Assembly: GCA_035623275.1 (NCBI GenBank)
Contig: DASPTT010000037.1
Coordinates: forward strand, 1 to 37,371
Reading direction: 5' to 3'
Origin: DASPTT01 sp035623275
GTDB taxonomy: Bacteria > Actinomycetota > Acidimicrobiia > Acidimicrobiales > UBA8190
DNA length: 37,371 bases
The position numbers were made by a program, and so were the translations under genes. The notes under the pieces were generated by a model that worked only from the letters and a program-made list of their open reading frames with translations, had not been told where the DNA came from and did not search any database. Within the stretch, counting starts at the first letter, position 1; each line of letters starts with the position of its first letter. Positions 13,835 to 21,599 of the stretch are shown here, one piece after another.

Positions 13835-14551
13835 CTAGCCGCTGACACGCAGGGCCGACGGGGGCGGCGGCTCCACGGCCGGTGCCGTCCCGAGCTGGGA
13901 GTACCGGATGGTGATGGCGTCGGTCTGGTTCCCCGCACTGGCCACGAACGACTGCGCCACCATGTACTCCTTGTCGATGGTGGCGCCGAAGTGGTGCGAG
14001 GAGATGACGTTGCCGTTGACGCCGAAGAGCACGCGGTAGACGGTGGCGAGCGCCTGCGGGTCGAGGTCATAGGAGTACCGCGACGACGACGTCTGGCCGT
14101 AGCGCACCACCGGCGTGCCCAAGGTCGCCGCCGTGGCGGGGACGAGCACGACGTCGTTCACGGCGGCCTCGCCGGTGCTGACCGGGCCGTTGGCGCCGGC
14201 CGGGAGCTGCACCCAGCGCCCGTTGGTGCGCTCGAAGCGCTCGTTCCCCACCACCAGGAGCTCGACCTTCTGGCCGGCCGAGTTGATCAGCGTCTCGTCG
14301 AGGCGGTCCGGCGACTGGTAGACGAAGTGGACGGTCGACTGCTGCACCTGGTTTCGGCCCACGCCCTTGGTCGTCACGGTGTTGGTCAGGTCCATGACGA
14401 AGCTGCCCACACCGGTGGTCGCCCCCGCGCCGACGCGCAGCTGCTGCTCGGCCGCCGGCGGCGCGGTGGCCAGCGACAGCGCGATGGCCCCGACCGCCAG
14501 GACGGTCAGCGCACCGAGGAACAGCAGTGAGTCCCGCCGAGGAGGTGCCAT
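13835..14551 (-). CDS. Membrane-anchored exported protein, unknown
   Basis: 238 residues. Residues 9-30 (LLFLGALTVLAVGAIALSLA) form one hydrophobic segment, a signal anchor or uncleaved signal peptide; no lipobox Cys follows. The rest is extracytoplasmic, with alternating beta strands and YQSPDRLDETLINSAG, a pattern like the LolA/LppX beta-sheet lipid-carrier fold in which a protein senses or carries hydrophobic molecules; that link is only suggestive. Pro-rich end (VEPPPPSA). The start ATG 14551 has no clear ribosome-binding site; CATACT six bases upstream may be a leaderless -10. It follows the 122-residue gene by 17 bases. Confidence 0.75.
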   Translation of the reverse strand: MAPPRRDSLLFLGALTVLAVGAIALSLATAPPAAEQQLRVGAGATTGVGSFVMDLTNTVTTKGVGRNQVQQSTVHFVYQSPDRLDETLINSAGQKVELLVVGNERFERTNGRWVQLPAGANGPVSTGEAAVNDVVLVPATAATLGTPVVRYGQTSSSRYSYDLDPQALATVYRVLFGVNGNVISSHHFGATIDKEYMVAQSFVASAGNQTDAITIRYSQLGTAPAVEPPPPSALRVSG

Positions 14552-14568
14552 GGGCTCAGTATGGTCCG

Positions 14569-14937
14569 TCAGCCGGCGGGCGCGGTGCGGGGCACGGCGC
14601 GCTCACGCAGGCGGTCGGCCAGCCATCCGATGCCGTTGGGCGCTCGCATCGCGTCCTGCCAGCCCGTGAGGACGTCCTCCACCTGGTCGCGATCGGCGAT
14701 CCACCCCACCACGGCCACGCTCAGCTGGTCGGTGGGGACCGACGAGGTGAACACGTCGCCGAAGGGGTCCTCGGCCATGGGCACGAGCGGCTCGCGCATC
14801 ACGTAGAGCTCGCCCGTGTCGGCGACCCACGACAGCTCGTAGCGCGCCCCATGGGCGTCGGCCCAGTCGGTGCCGAACTCGATCTCCTCCGAGCGGCGGC
14901 GCCGTTCGTCCGCCTCGTAGAACTCCTCGATGTCCAC
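14569..14937 (-). CDS. Hypothetical protein
   Basis: 122 residues, soluble, no family recognised. It begins with an acidic/basic helix (DIEEFYEADERRRRSEEIEF) and has a WADAHGARYELSWVADTGELY strand pair (first part WADAHGARYELSW), then a C-terminal domain with WIADRDQVEDVLTGW. The composition suggests a small alpha/beta protein. GTG 14937 is preceded by AGGGGAA at a normal distance. It lies just downstream of the tRNA(CAU) gene on the same strand, 39 bases away, and just upstream of the exported protein gene. Confidence 0.7.
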   Translation of the reverse strand: MDIEEFYEADERRRRSEEIEFGTDWADAHGARYELSWVADTGELYVMREPLVPMAEDPFGDVFTSSVPTDQLSVAVVGWIADRDQVEDVLTGWQDAMRAPNGIGWLADRLRERAVPRTAPAG

Positions 14938-14976
14938 GCCGTTCCCCTGCTTCGTGCCTGCGGTTGGCGACCTCGG

Positions 14977-15049
14977 TGGGGCCGGGAGGGATCGAACCTC
15001 CGACCCAGGGATTATGAGTCCCCTGCTCTGACCACTGAGCTACGGCCCC
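14977..15049 (-). tRNA. tRNA with CAU anticodon (Met or Ile2)
   Basis: 73-nt cloverleaf on the reverse strand: acceptor GGGGCCG/CGGCCCC with discriminator A, D arm TAGCTCAGTGGTCAGAGC, anticodon arm GGGGA-CTCATAA-TCCCT, T arm GGTTCGATCCC. Anticodon CAT. It lacks the initiator signature (acceptor fully paired at 1-72). Elongator Met and lysidine-modified Ile2 share this anticodon and cannot be separated with certainty by eye. No CCA encoded. Confidence 0.93.
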
Positions 15050-15110
15050 GTGCACGGCTCCCCGCCGTGGCGCGGTCGGACCCGGTGCTGCGGCCCACCG
15101 GCGGGCCCTG

Positions 15111-15183
15111 CTCCGGGGGAGAGACTCGAACTCTCAACCTAGCGGTTAACAGCCGCTTGCTCTGCCGATTGAGCTACCCCGGA
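15111..15183 (-). tRNA. tRNA-Asn(GUU)
   Basis: 73-nt cloverleaf on the reverse strand: acceptor TCCGGGG/CCCCGGA with discriminator G as in other tRNA-Asn, D arm TAGCTCAATCGGCAGAGC, anticodon stem AGCGG/CCGCT with loop CTGTTAA (anticodon GTT), T arm AGTTCGAGTCT. It lies between rpoD and the CAU tRNA. Confidence 0.95.
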
Positions 15184-15216
15184 ACGCGTCGGAAGACGGC
15201 CTGCCGACGATAGCAG

Positions 15217-15234
15217 CGGGCCGGCGGCGGCCCG
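15217..15234 (-). terminator. Hairpin downstream of rpoD
   Basis: CGGGCC and GGCCCG form a 6-bp stem with loop GGCGGC, 8 bases past the rpoD stop. No T-tract. Confidence 0.35.
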
Positions 15235-15241
15235 GGCGCTC

Positions 15242-16669
15242 CTAGGTCTCGTCGAGGAAGTCCCGCAGGGGCTGCGCGGCGTTGGGGTGGCGCAGCTTGG
15301 CGAGGGTCTTCGCCTCGATCTGGCGGATCCGCTCCCGGGTCACGCCGAAGGCCTTCCCCACCTCCTCGAGGGTCCGCACCCGCCCGTCGTCGAGCCCGAA
15401 GCGCAGCTCCATGACCTCCCGCTCGCGCTTGGGCAGTGTGGCCAGCGCGTCCCGCACCGCCTCGTGGAGCATGGAGCGGGTGGCGGCATCGTCGGGGACC
15501 TCCGCGCCCTGGTCCTCGATGAGGTCCGACAGGCTGAAGTCCTCCTCGTCGCCCATCGGCTGCTCGAGCGAGACCGTGTCCTGGTTGATGCGCTGGATCT
15601 CGCGGACACGCTCGATGGGGAACTCGACGCGACCCGCGATCTCCTCCACGGTCGGCTCGCGGCCGAGCTCCTGGAGGAGCTGACGCTGCACCCGGACCAC
15701 CTTGTTGATGGTCTCCACCATGTGGACGGGGATGCGGATGGTGCGTCCCTGGTCGGCCAGGGCACGGGTGATGGCCTGGCGGATCCACCACGTCGCGTAG
15801 GTCGAGAACTTGAAGCCCTTGGTGTAGTCGAACTTCTCGACCGCCCGCATGAGGCCGAGGTTGCCCTCCTGGATCAGGTCGAGGAAGGCGAGGCCCCGGT
15901 TGCGGTAGCGCTTGGCGATGGAGACGACCAGGCGGAGGTTGGCCTCGATGAGCGCCTCCTTCGCCTGCTGGCCCCGGCGGACCGCGCTGCGCAGGCGGGC
16001 CCGGTCCCCCGAGGCCATCGCCTGGCGGTTGCCGCCCTCGCGACCGGCGAGCTCCTCCGCGGCCTCGTTGCCGGCCTCGATCCGCTTGGCCAGCTCGACC
16101 TCGAGCTCCCCGGTGAGGAGGGGGACCTTGCCGATCTCCTTGAGATAGGTGTGGACGGGGTCCGCCGCCGCCCCGCCGCCGTGGTCGCCCGACGCGTAGG
16201 CGGCGATGCGCCCTCGCCCGGGCCGGGGCGTCTGGCGCTCCATGACCTCGTCGACGGGCTCGCGGGTGAAGGGACGCCGGCGGGCCCGCCCCTCGCCGTT
16301 CGCCTCGTCCTGGCCGGCCTCGGGCGCGGGCCCCGCCTCGCCGGGGGACGGTGGCGGTGCGCCCTCGTCTGCGACGAGGGACGTGGGGAAGGCTTCGACC
16401 ACCGCTTCGGCGACCGCCTCGACGAGTGCCACCGGCGCGGCGGTGTCGCGTTCACGATCGATGTACTCGATGCCCTCGGCGCGCACGCGTGCCACCACGT
16501 CCTCGATGACGTCGTGGGTCAGCTCCACGGACTGCAGGACGAGAATGAGATCGTCCTGCGTCAGGTACCCGCGCAGGCGACCGACCTCCAGCAGCTGATC
16601 GAACCCGTCGTCGGCGATCCCCTCTGGAACGGGTCGCAGCGAACCTGCCGGCGGGTGGACTTCGTTCAT
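15242..16669 (-). CDS. rpoD: Primary sigma factor RpoD/SigA
   Basis: 475 residues. It directs RNA polymerase to housekeeping promoters. Region 1.1-like residues 20-75 (FDQLLEVGRLRGYLTQDDL) are followed by an acidic low-complexity linker (80-165). Region 1.2 is DPVHTYLKEIGKVPLLT near 170. Region 2 (240-310) has RLVVSIAKRYRNRGL, DLIQEGNLGLMRAVEKFD and the -10 recognition helix YATWWIRQAITRAL. Region 3 spans about 315-385. Region 4 (408-462) has the -35 helix-turn-helix TLEEVGKAFGVTRERIRQIE. All regions typical of group 1 factors are intact. ATG 16669 overlaps the dnaG stop (ATGA) and has GAGGAG upstream, the classic primase-sigma operon. Confidence 0.97.
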   Translation of the reverse strand: MNEVHPPAGSLRPVPEGIADDGFDQLLEVGRLRGYLTQDDLILVLQSVELTHDVIEDVVARVRAEGIEYIDRERDTAAPVALVEAVAEAVVEAFPTSLVADEGAPPPSPGEAGPAPEAGQDEANGEGRARRRPFTREPVDEVMERQTPRPGRGRIAAYASGDHGGGAAADPVHTYLKEIGKVPLLTGELEVELAKRIEAGNEAAEELAGREGGNRQAMASGDRARLRSAVRRGQQAKEALIEANLRLVVSIAKRYRNRGLAFLDLIQEGNLGLMRAVEKFDYTKGFKFSTYATWWIRQAITRALADQGRTIRIPVHMVETINKVVRVQRQLLQELGREPTVEEIAGRVEFPIERVREIQRINQDTVSLEQPMGDEEDFSLSDLIEDQGAEVPDDAATRSMLHEAVRDALATLPKREREVMELRFGLDDGRVRTLEEVGKAFGVTRERIRQIEAKTLAKLRHPNAAQPLRDFLDET

Positions 16670-18570
16670 CGACTCTCCTCGCCCCTTCCGACGAGCCAGG
16701 CTAGCAACCGGTCCGCGGCAGCGACGGCGCGGGTCGGTTCGTCGAGTTCTTCGAGGTCGTGCCGTACCGTGGCGGCCACGGGGGCGAGCTCCCGGAGCCC
16801 GGCCGGGTCGATCCGGGCCTGCGCCTCGATGTCGCTCAGGGCGCGACGGGTCGCGTTCCGGACGAGGATCACGAAGACGTCATCGGCATCCCCGGCCGGT
16901 TCCTCAACGGTGACCCGTCGCAAGAGTCGCGAAACCTCGGGGTCGTGGCGCTCGGCCTCCTCGACGGCCTCGTACAGGTCGTCGTGGTCCACCAGGGCAC
17001 AGAACGCAGCACGCTGGACGGGATCGTCGAAGAGCACGGGCTCGAGGCGATCGGCGACGGTCCCCGGGCGGTGCACGGCCAGGCGCAGGGCCTCGAGCCC
17101 CGAGCGCGACGCCTCGCCGCCGGCCCGCACCGTCGGCCCCGGCCGACCGGCCCCCGCCCGCTCCCCGTCGTCCACGGGACCCCCGGCGCGCCCGGGCGAC
17201 TCGTCGCCGGCGTGCTCGCCGGCGCCCGTGCCGGTTCGCCGGCCCGCGGACGGCGGGGCGGGTGCGCCCTGGCGGACGAAGCGCTCGAGCATCGGCCGCA
17301 GCGTCGCCGCGTCGAGGCGGCAGCGGTCGGCGACGAACATCAGGTACTGGTCGCGCACGAGGTCGTTGGGATGCTCCGCGATCGACCGCATGGCGGCCTC
17401 GGCCGCCTTGGCCCGGCCCTCAGCACTGGCGAGGTCCGCGCCGTCGAGCACCCGCTCGACGCGAAAGCGCAGGAACGGCCTCGCGTCGGCCACCGCGGCC
17501 CGTAGCTGGCCCGGGTCGCGCCGCACCAGGTCCGCGGGATCCGCGCCGGGCGGCAACGCGGCGACGGCCAGGTCCACCTCGTGCCGGCGCTCCCATTCGT
17601 AGACGCGGCTGGCTCCCGCCTGGCCGGCGGCGTCCGCGTCGTAGGCGAGCACGATGCGCTTGGCGAAGTTGCGCAGCAGCCGGAAGTGCTCCTCACCGAG
17701 GGCGGTGCCACAGGTGGCCACCGCGCACGGCAGGCCGGCCTGGAAGAACGCGATGACGTCGGTGTAGCCCTCGCACACGATCACCTCGCCGCGCGCCACG
17801 ATGTCCTTCTTCGCCCAGTTGAGCCCGTAGAGGGTGCGCCGCTTGGCGTAGACCGGGCCCTCGGGCGAGTTCTTGTACTTGGGGCCTGCATCCGCGCCGG
17901 TGGGCGCACCCGGCGCCGGCGGGAGGATCCGCCCGCCGAGGGCCACGGGGCGCCCCGATGGGTCGAAGATGGGGAAGACGACCCGGGCGCGGAAGCTGTC
18001 CTGTTGGCGGCCGCGGCGGTTCACGAACCCGAGCCCCGCGTCCTCGAGGACGCGGTCGGGGACCTTGAGGTGCTTGGACAGGGCGTCCCAGTCGTCGGGC
18101 GCCCATCCGAGGCGGAAACTGCGCACGACCTCGCCGTCGTAGCCGCGCGAGCGCAGGTAGTCGCGCGCCCGCCCCGCGTCGGGCGAGCCGAGCAGCCGCT
18201 GGTGGTAGAACTCCACCGCTCGTTCCAGCGCCTCGTACAGGGGCGCACGGCGCTTGCGCTCCACCGACTCCGCGGCGTCCGCGGCGATGGTGATCCCCGC
18301 CCGCTCCGCGAGCCGCTGGACGGCCTCGACGAAGTCGATGTGCTCGATCTCGCGCAGGAAGCTGATGGCGTCGCCCGAGCGCTGGCACCCGAAGCAGTAG
18401 TAGAGCCCCTTGTCGAGGCTCACCGAGAACGAGGGTGTCTTCTCCTGGTGGAACGGGCACAGCCCGACGAAGCGCACCCCCTGGCGCTTGAGCGCCAGGT
18501 GCTCGCCGATCAGGGCGACCAGGTCCGTCGCCGCCACGACGCGTGCGACGTCCTCCTCCGCGATGGCCAC
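16666..18570 (-). CDS. dnaG: DNA primase DnaG
   Basis: 634 residues. It synthesises RNA primers for replication. N-terminal CHC2 zinc-binding domain: C38, H41, C59, C62 (CPFHQEKTPSF, YYCFGCQ). The TOPRIM catalytic core has E267 (VIVCEGYTDV) and D311/D313 (LAYDADAAG). From about residue 435 a Gly/Pro/Arg-rich linker of roughly 50 residues leads to the C-terminal helicase-interaction domain. Start GTG 18570 is chosen because TACCGT lies 7 bases upstream as a leaderless -10; an open frame extends 55 codons further upstream, but it is the Pro/Gly antisense-frame shadow of the ppdK tail repeats. Coupled to rpoD by ATGA. Confidence 0.96.
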   Translation of the reverse strand: MAIAEEDVARVVAATDLVALIGEHLALKRQGVRFVGLCPFHQEKTPSFSVSLDKGLYYCFGCQRSGDAISFLREIEHIDFVEAVQRLAERAGITIAADAAESVERKRRAPLYEALERAVEFYHQRLLGSPDAGRARDYLRSRGYDGEVVRSFRLGWAPDDWDALSKHLKVPDRVLEDAGLGFVNRRGRQQDSFRARVVFPIFDPSGRPVALGGRILPPAPGAPTGADAGPKYKNSPEGPVYAKRRTLYGLNWAKKDIVARGEVIVCEGYTDVIAFFQAGLPCAVATCGTALGEEHFRLLRNFAKRIVLAYDADAAGQAGASRVYEWERRHEVDLAVAALPPGADPADLVRRDPGQLRAAVADARPFLRFRVERVLDGADLASAEGRAKAAEAAMRSIAEHPNDLVRDQYLMFVADRCRLDAATLRPMLERFVRQGAPAPPSAGRRTGTGAGEHAGDESPGRAGGPVDDGERAGAGRPGPTVRAGGEASRSGLEALRLAVHRPGTVADRLEPVLFDDPVQRAAFCALVDHDDLYEAVEEAERHDPEVSRLLRRVTVEEPAGDADDVFVILVRNATRRALSDIEAQARIDPAGLRELAPVAATVRHDLEELDEPTRAVAAADRLLAWLVGRGEESR

Positions 18571-18577
18571 GCCACGG

Positions 18578-18583
18578 ACGGTA
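18578..18583 (-). promoter_or_regulatory. -10 element, leaderless dnaG-rpoD mRNA
   Basis: TACCGT on the minus strand, then 7 bases, then GTG 18570. It abuts the ppdK-dnaG hairpin and suggests dnaG-rpoD has its own promoter in addition to any read-through. Confidence 0.45.
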
Positions 18584-18609
18584 CCGCGCCGGCGTGACGG
18601 CCGGCGCGG
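18584..18609 (-). terminator. Hairpin between ppdK and dnaG
   Basis: CCGCGCCGGC and GCCGGCGCGG form a perfect 10-bp stem with a 6-base loop, starting directly after the ppdK stop. No T-tract; likely a terminator or processing stem. Confidence 0.45.
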
Positions 18610-18610
18610 G

Positions 18611-21472
18611 TCAGCGCTTTCGGGCCCCGGCCTTCTTGGAGCTGGCGGCGGCGCCCGGCGTCCTCCTGGCGGTGGCCTTCCTGGCGGTGGCCTTCCTGGC
18701 GGTGGCCGGCCCGGCGGTGGCCTTCCTGGCGGCACCGGTCTTGCCGACCCTCGTCTTGGCGGCGGCCACCGTGTGTCCCGCGTCGAGGACCGCCTGCGCC
18801 GCCGCCAACCGGGCGATCGGGACGCGGAAGGGCGAGCAGCTCACGTAGTCGAGGCCCGCGGCGGCGAAGACGGCGATCGACTCGGGGTCGCCGCCGTGCT
18901 CGCCGCACACGCCGATCTTGAGGCCCGGTCGGGTCGCCCGGCCTCGGCTGACCCCGTCACGCACGAGCTCGCCCACGCCCTCGGCGTCAACGGTCTCGAA
19001 GGGGTTGCGCTTGAGCAGCCCCTTGTCCAGGTACGTGGACATCATCCGCCCCTCGACGTCGTCGCGGCTGAAGCCGAACGTCATCTGGGTCAGATCGTTG
19101 GTGCCGAAGGAGAAGAACTCGGCCACCTCGGCGATCTCGTCGGCCCGCAACGCGGCGCGGGGCGTCTCGATCATGGTGCCGATCAACACCTGCAACGAGC
19201 TGCGCGCGCCCCGGGCGGTCCGCGCCTTCGCCCCGTTCCTGTCCTTGGAACCCTTGGCCGTGCGGGCCAGAGCATCGGCGACGGCCAGGGCCTGCTCCAC
19301 CGCGTCCTCGACCCACGAGCGGGCCAGGGCCAGCTCCTCGCGGGTGACGGTGAGGGGGATCATGATCTCGATCACGGGACGACCGCCCGCCGACACCCGT
19401 GCGACCGCCGCCTCCATGAGGGCGCGCACCTGCATCGAGTAGAGACCGGGTTTGATGACGCCGAGGCGCACGCCGCGGGTGCCGAGCATGGGGTTGAACT
19501 CGTGCCAGAGCTTGGCCGCCTCGTACAGGGCGCGCTCCTCCTCGCTCAGCCCGACCGTCGCCTCCCTGATGGCGAGCTCCGTTGTCTGCGGCAGGAACTC
19601 GTGGAGAGGGGGGTCCAGGAGCCGGATGGTGACCGGCAGCCCGTCCATGGCCTCGAGGATCTCGAGGAAGTCGGCCCGCTGTGCCTCCCGCAGCTCCTCC
19701 AGGGCGGCGTCCTCCTCGTCCTCCCGGAGGGCCAGGATCATGCGCCGGACGATGGGCAGGCGGTCCTCGGCCAGGAACATGTGCTCCGTGCGGCACAGGC
19801 CGATCCCCTCGGCCCCGAGGCGCCGGGCGTTGGCCGCGTCGGGCCCGTTGTCGGCGTTGGCCCGCACGCCGAGGTGCCCCGCCCGGATGTCGTCGGCCCA
19901 GTCGAGCACCACGTCGAACTCGGCGGGCGGGTCGGCCGCGGTGAGCGGGACCTCGCCGAGGACGACGACACCCTCAGTGCCGTCGATCGAGAGCAAGTCG
20001 CCCTCCACCACGACCGTGCCGTCCACCTTGAAGCTCCTGCCCTCGATACGGATCCTGTCCGCGCCCACGACGGCCGGCTTGCCCCAGCCGCGGGCCACCA
20101 CCGCCGCGTGCGACACCAGCCCGCCGCGCGCGGTGAGGATGCCCTGCGAGGCGAGCATGCCGTGCACGTCCTCGGGCGACGTCTCGTTGCGCACGAGGAT
20201 GACGCGTTCCCCCGTGTCCGCGGCCGCGGCCGCGTCGTCCGCGGTGAAATAGACGCGGCCCACGGCCGCGCCCGGCGACGCGCCGAGGCCCTTGGTCAGC
20301 GCGACATGGTCCTCGCCGGCGAAGTGCGGGTGCAGCACCTGCTCGAGGTGATCCGCGCTCACGCGCCGGACGGCCTCCGCCCGGGTGAGCCGGATGGCCG
20401 GGTCGGTCGTCATGTCGACCGCCATGCGCAGCGCGGCGCGGCCCGTGCGCTTGCCGACACGGGTCTGGAGCATCCAGAGCTTGCCCTGCTCGATGGTGAA
20501 CTCCGTGTCGCACATGTCCCGGTAGTGGCGCTCGAGACGGTCGAAGATCGTGACCAGCTCGGCGTGGATCTTGGGAAAGCGCTTCTTCAACGCGGAGAGC
20601 GGCTCGGTGTTGCGGATCCCGGCCACGACGTCCTCGCCCTGGGCGTTGACGAGGAAGTCGCCGTACTCCCCCTTGGCACCCGTCGCCGGGTCTCGGGTGA
20701 AGCCCACGCCCGTGCCGGAGTTGTCGTCGCGGTTGCCGAACACCATGGCCTGGACGTTCACCGCGGTGCCGAGGTCGTGGGGGATGCCCTCGTGGTCCCG
20801 ATAGGCGATCGCCCGGGGACCGTTCCAGGACTTGAACACGGCCTCGATGGCCCCGCGCAGCTGCGCCGCGGGTGCCTGCGGGAACGGGGTGCGGGTGTGG
20901 CGCTCGACGATCAGCTTGTAGGAGTCGACCAGGTAGCGCAGCAGCTCGACGGGGATGCCGGCGTCGCTGGTGGTGCCCGCCAGCTCCTTGGCCGCCTCGA
21001 GCAGGGTGTCGAACTCCTCGCCGGGGATGCCGAGCACGATGCGCCCGTACATGGAGACGAACCGCCGGTACGAGTCGAAGGCGAAGCGCTCGTCGTCGGT
21101 CTGCTTTGCCAGGCCCTCGACCGACTCGTCGTTGAGGCCGAGATTGAGGACGGTGTCCATCATCCCGGGCATGGAGAACTTCGCCCCCGAGCGAACGCTC
21201 ACCAGCAGAGGGTCGCCGGGGTCCCCCAACTGCTTTCCCATCTGCTTCTCGAGCCGCGTACGGGCCTTGGCCACCTCGCCGTCGAGCCCTGCCGGCCAGC
21301 CGCCGTCCATGTAGGCCCGGCAGGCGTCGGTGGAGATGGTGAAGCCGTGGGGCACGGGCAACCCGAGCACCGACGTCATCTCGGCCAGGTTGGCGCCCTT
21401 GCCGCCGAGGAGGTCCTTGAGCTCCATCGGGGGCCGGGGGTGCGAATGGTCGAAGTCGTAGACGAACGGCAT
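18611..21472 (-). CDS. ppdK: Pyruvate, phosphate dikinase with basic tail
   Basis: 953 residues. It interconverts pyruvate + ATP + Pi and phosphoenolpyruvate + AMP + PPi. Order: ATP-grasp nucleotide-binding domain (1-340; GGKGANLAEM, SVRSGAKFSMPGMMDT, VGFTRDPATG), swivelling phosphohistidine domain with catalytic H455 (TARGGLVSHAAVVARG), TIM-barrel pyruvate domain (520-890; RTEHMF, GTNDLTQMTFG, and C856 in GVCGEHGGDP). All key residues are present. Two additions are unusual: a basic insert at about 733-758 (AKGSKDRNGAKARTARG) and a C-terminal Lys/Ala/Arg tail at about 901-953 with ATARK repeats, like histone H1 tails. ATG 21472 has GGGAG 7 bases upstream. It follows glyS after 127 bases. Confidence 0.95.
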   Translation of the reverse strand: MPFVYDFDHSHPRPPMELKDLLGGKGANLAEMTSVLGLPVPHGFTISTDACRAYMDGGWPAGLDGEVAKARTRLEKQMGKQLGDPGDPLLVSVRSGAKFSMPGMMDTVLNLGLNDESVEGLAKQTDDERFAFDSYRRFVSMYGRIVLGIPGEEFDTLLEAAKELAGTTSDAGIPVELLRYLVDSYKLIVERHTRTPFPQAPAAQLRGAIEAVFKSWNGPRAIAYRDHEGIPHDLGTAVNVQAMVFGNRDDNSGTGVGFTRDPATGAKGEYGDFLVNAQGEDVVAGIRNTEPLSALKKRFPKIHAELVTIFDRLERHYRDMCDTEFTIEQGKLWMLQTRVGKRTGRAALRMAVDMTTDPAIRLTRAEAVRRVSADHLEQVLHPHFAGEDHVALTKGLGASPGAAVGRVYFTADDAAAAADTGERVILVRNETSPEDVHGMLASQGILTARGGLVSHAAVVARGWGKPAVVGADRIRIEGRSFKVDGTVVVEGDLLSIDGTEGVVVLGEVPLTAADPPAEFDVVLDWADDIRAGHLGVRANADNGPDAANARRLGAEGIGLCRTEHMFLAEDRLPIVRRMILALREDEEDAALEELREAQRADFLEILEAMDGLPVTIRLLDPPLHEFLPQTTELAIREATVGLSEEERALYEAAKLWHEFNPMLGTRGVRLGVIKPGLYSMQVRALMEAAVARVSAGGRPVIEIMIPLTVTREELALARSWVEDAVEQALAVADALARTAKGSKDRNGAKARTARGARSSLQVLIGTMIETPRAALRADEIAEVAEFFSFGTNDLTQMTFGFSRDDVEGRMMSTYLDKGLLKRNPFETVDAEGVGELVRDGVSRGRATRPGLKIGVCGEHGGDPESIAVFAAAGLDYVSCSPFRVPIARLAAAQAVLDAGHTVAAAKTRVGKTGAARKATAGPATARKATARKATARRTPGAAASSKKAGARKR
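18666..18733. repeat. 15-bp in-frame repeat, ppdK tail
   Basis: About four and a half copies of CTGGCGGTGGCCTTC (plus strand), one with a variant; on the minus strand they encode (K)ATAR repeats in the PPDK tail. Confidence 0.85.
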
Positions 21473-21538
21473 GGGGTCTCCCAGCGGGCAGGCGGACCCC
21501 TCGAGCCTATCGGCCCCGGCCACGGTGCCTTTCCGCCC

Positions 21539-21581
21539 GGGACGCCGCCGGTGCGGCCCCGGGACGCCGCCGGTGCGCCCC
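21539..21581. repeat. Tandem duplication, glyS-ppdK gap
   Basis: GGGACGCCGCCGGTGCG followed by GCCCC occurs twice head to tail (second copy one base shorter), in the 127-base gap between the glyS stop and ppdK start. No gene is in the gap. Confidence 0.7.
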
Positions 21582-21599
21582 GACGCGGCCGCGGCGGGA

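Noticed and set aside
14977..15049. Initiator tRNA-fMet
   Set aside because: The acceptor stem is fully paired at the end and the anticodon stem lacks the three G-C pairs pattern of initiators, so it is an elongator Met or Ile2.
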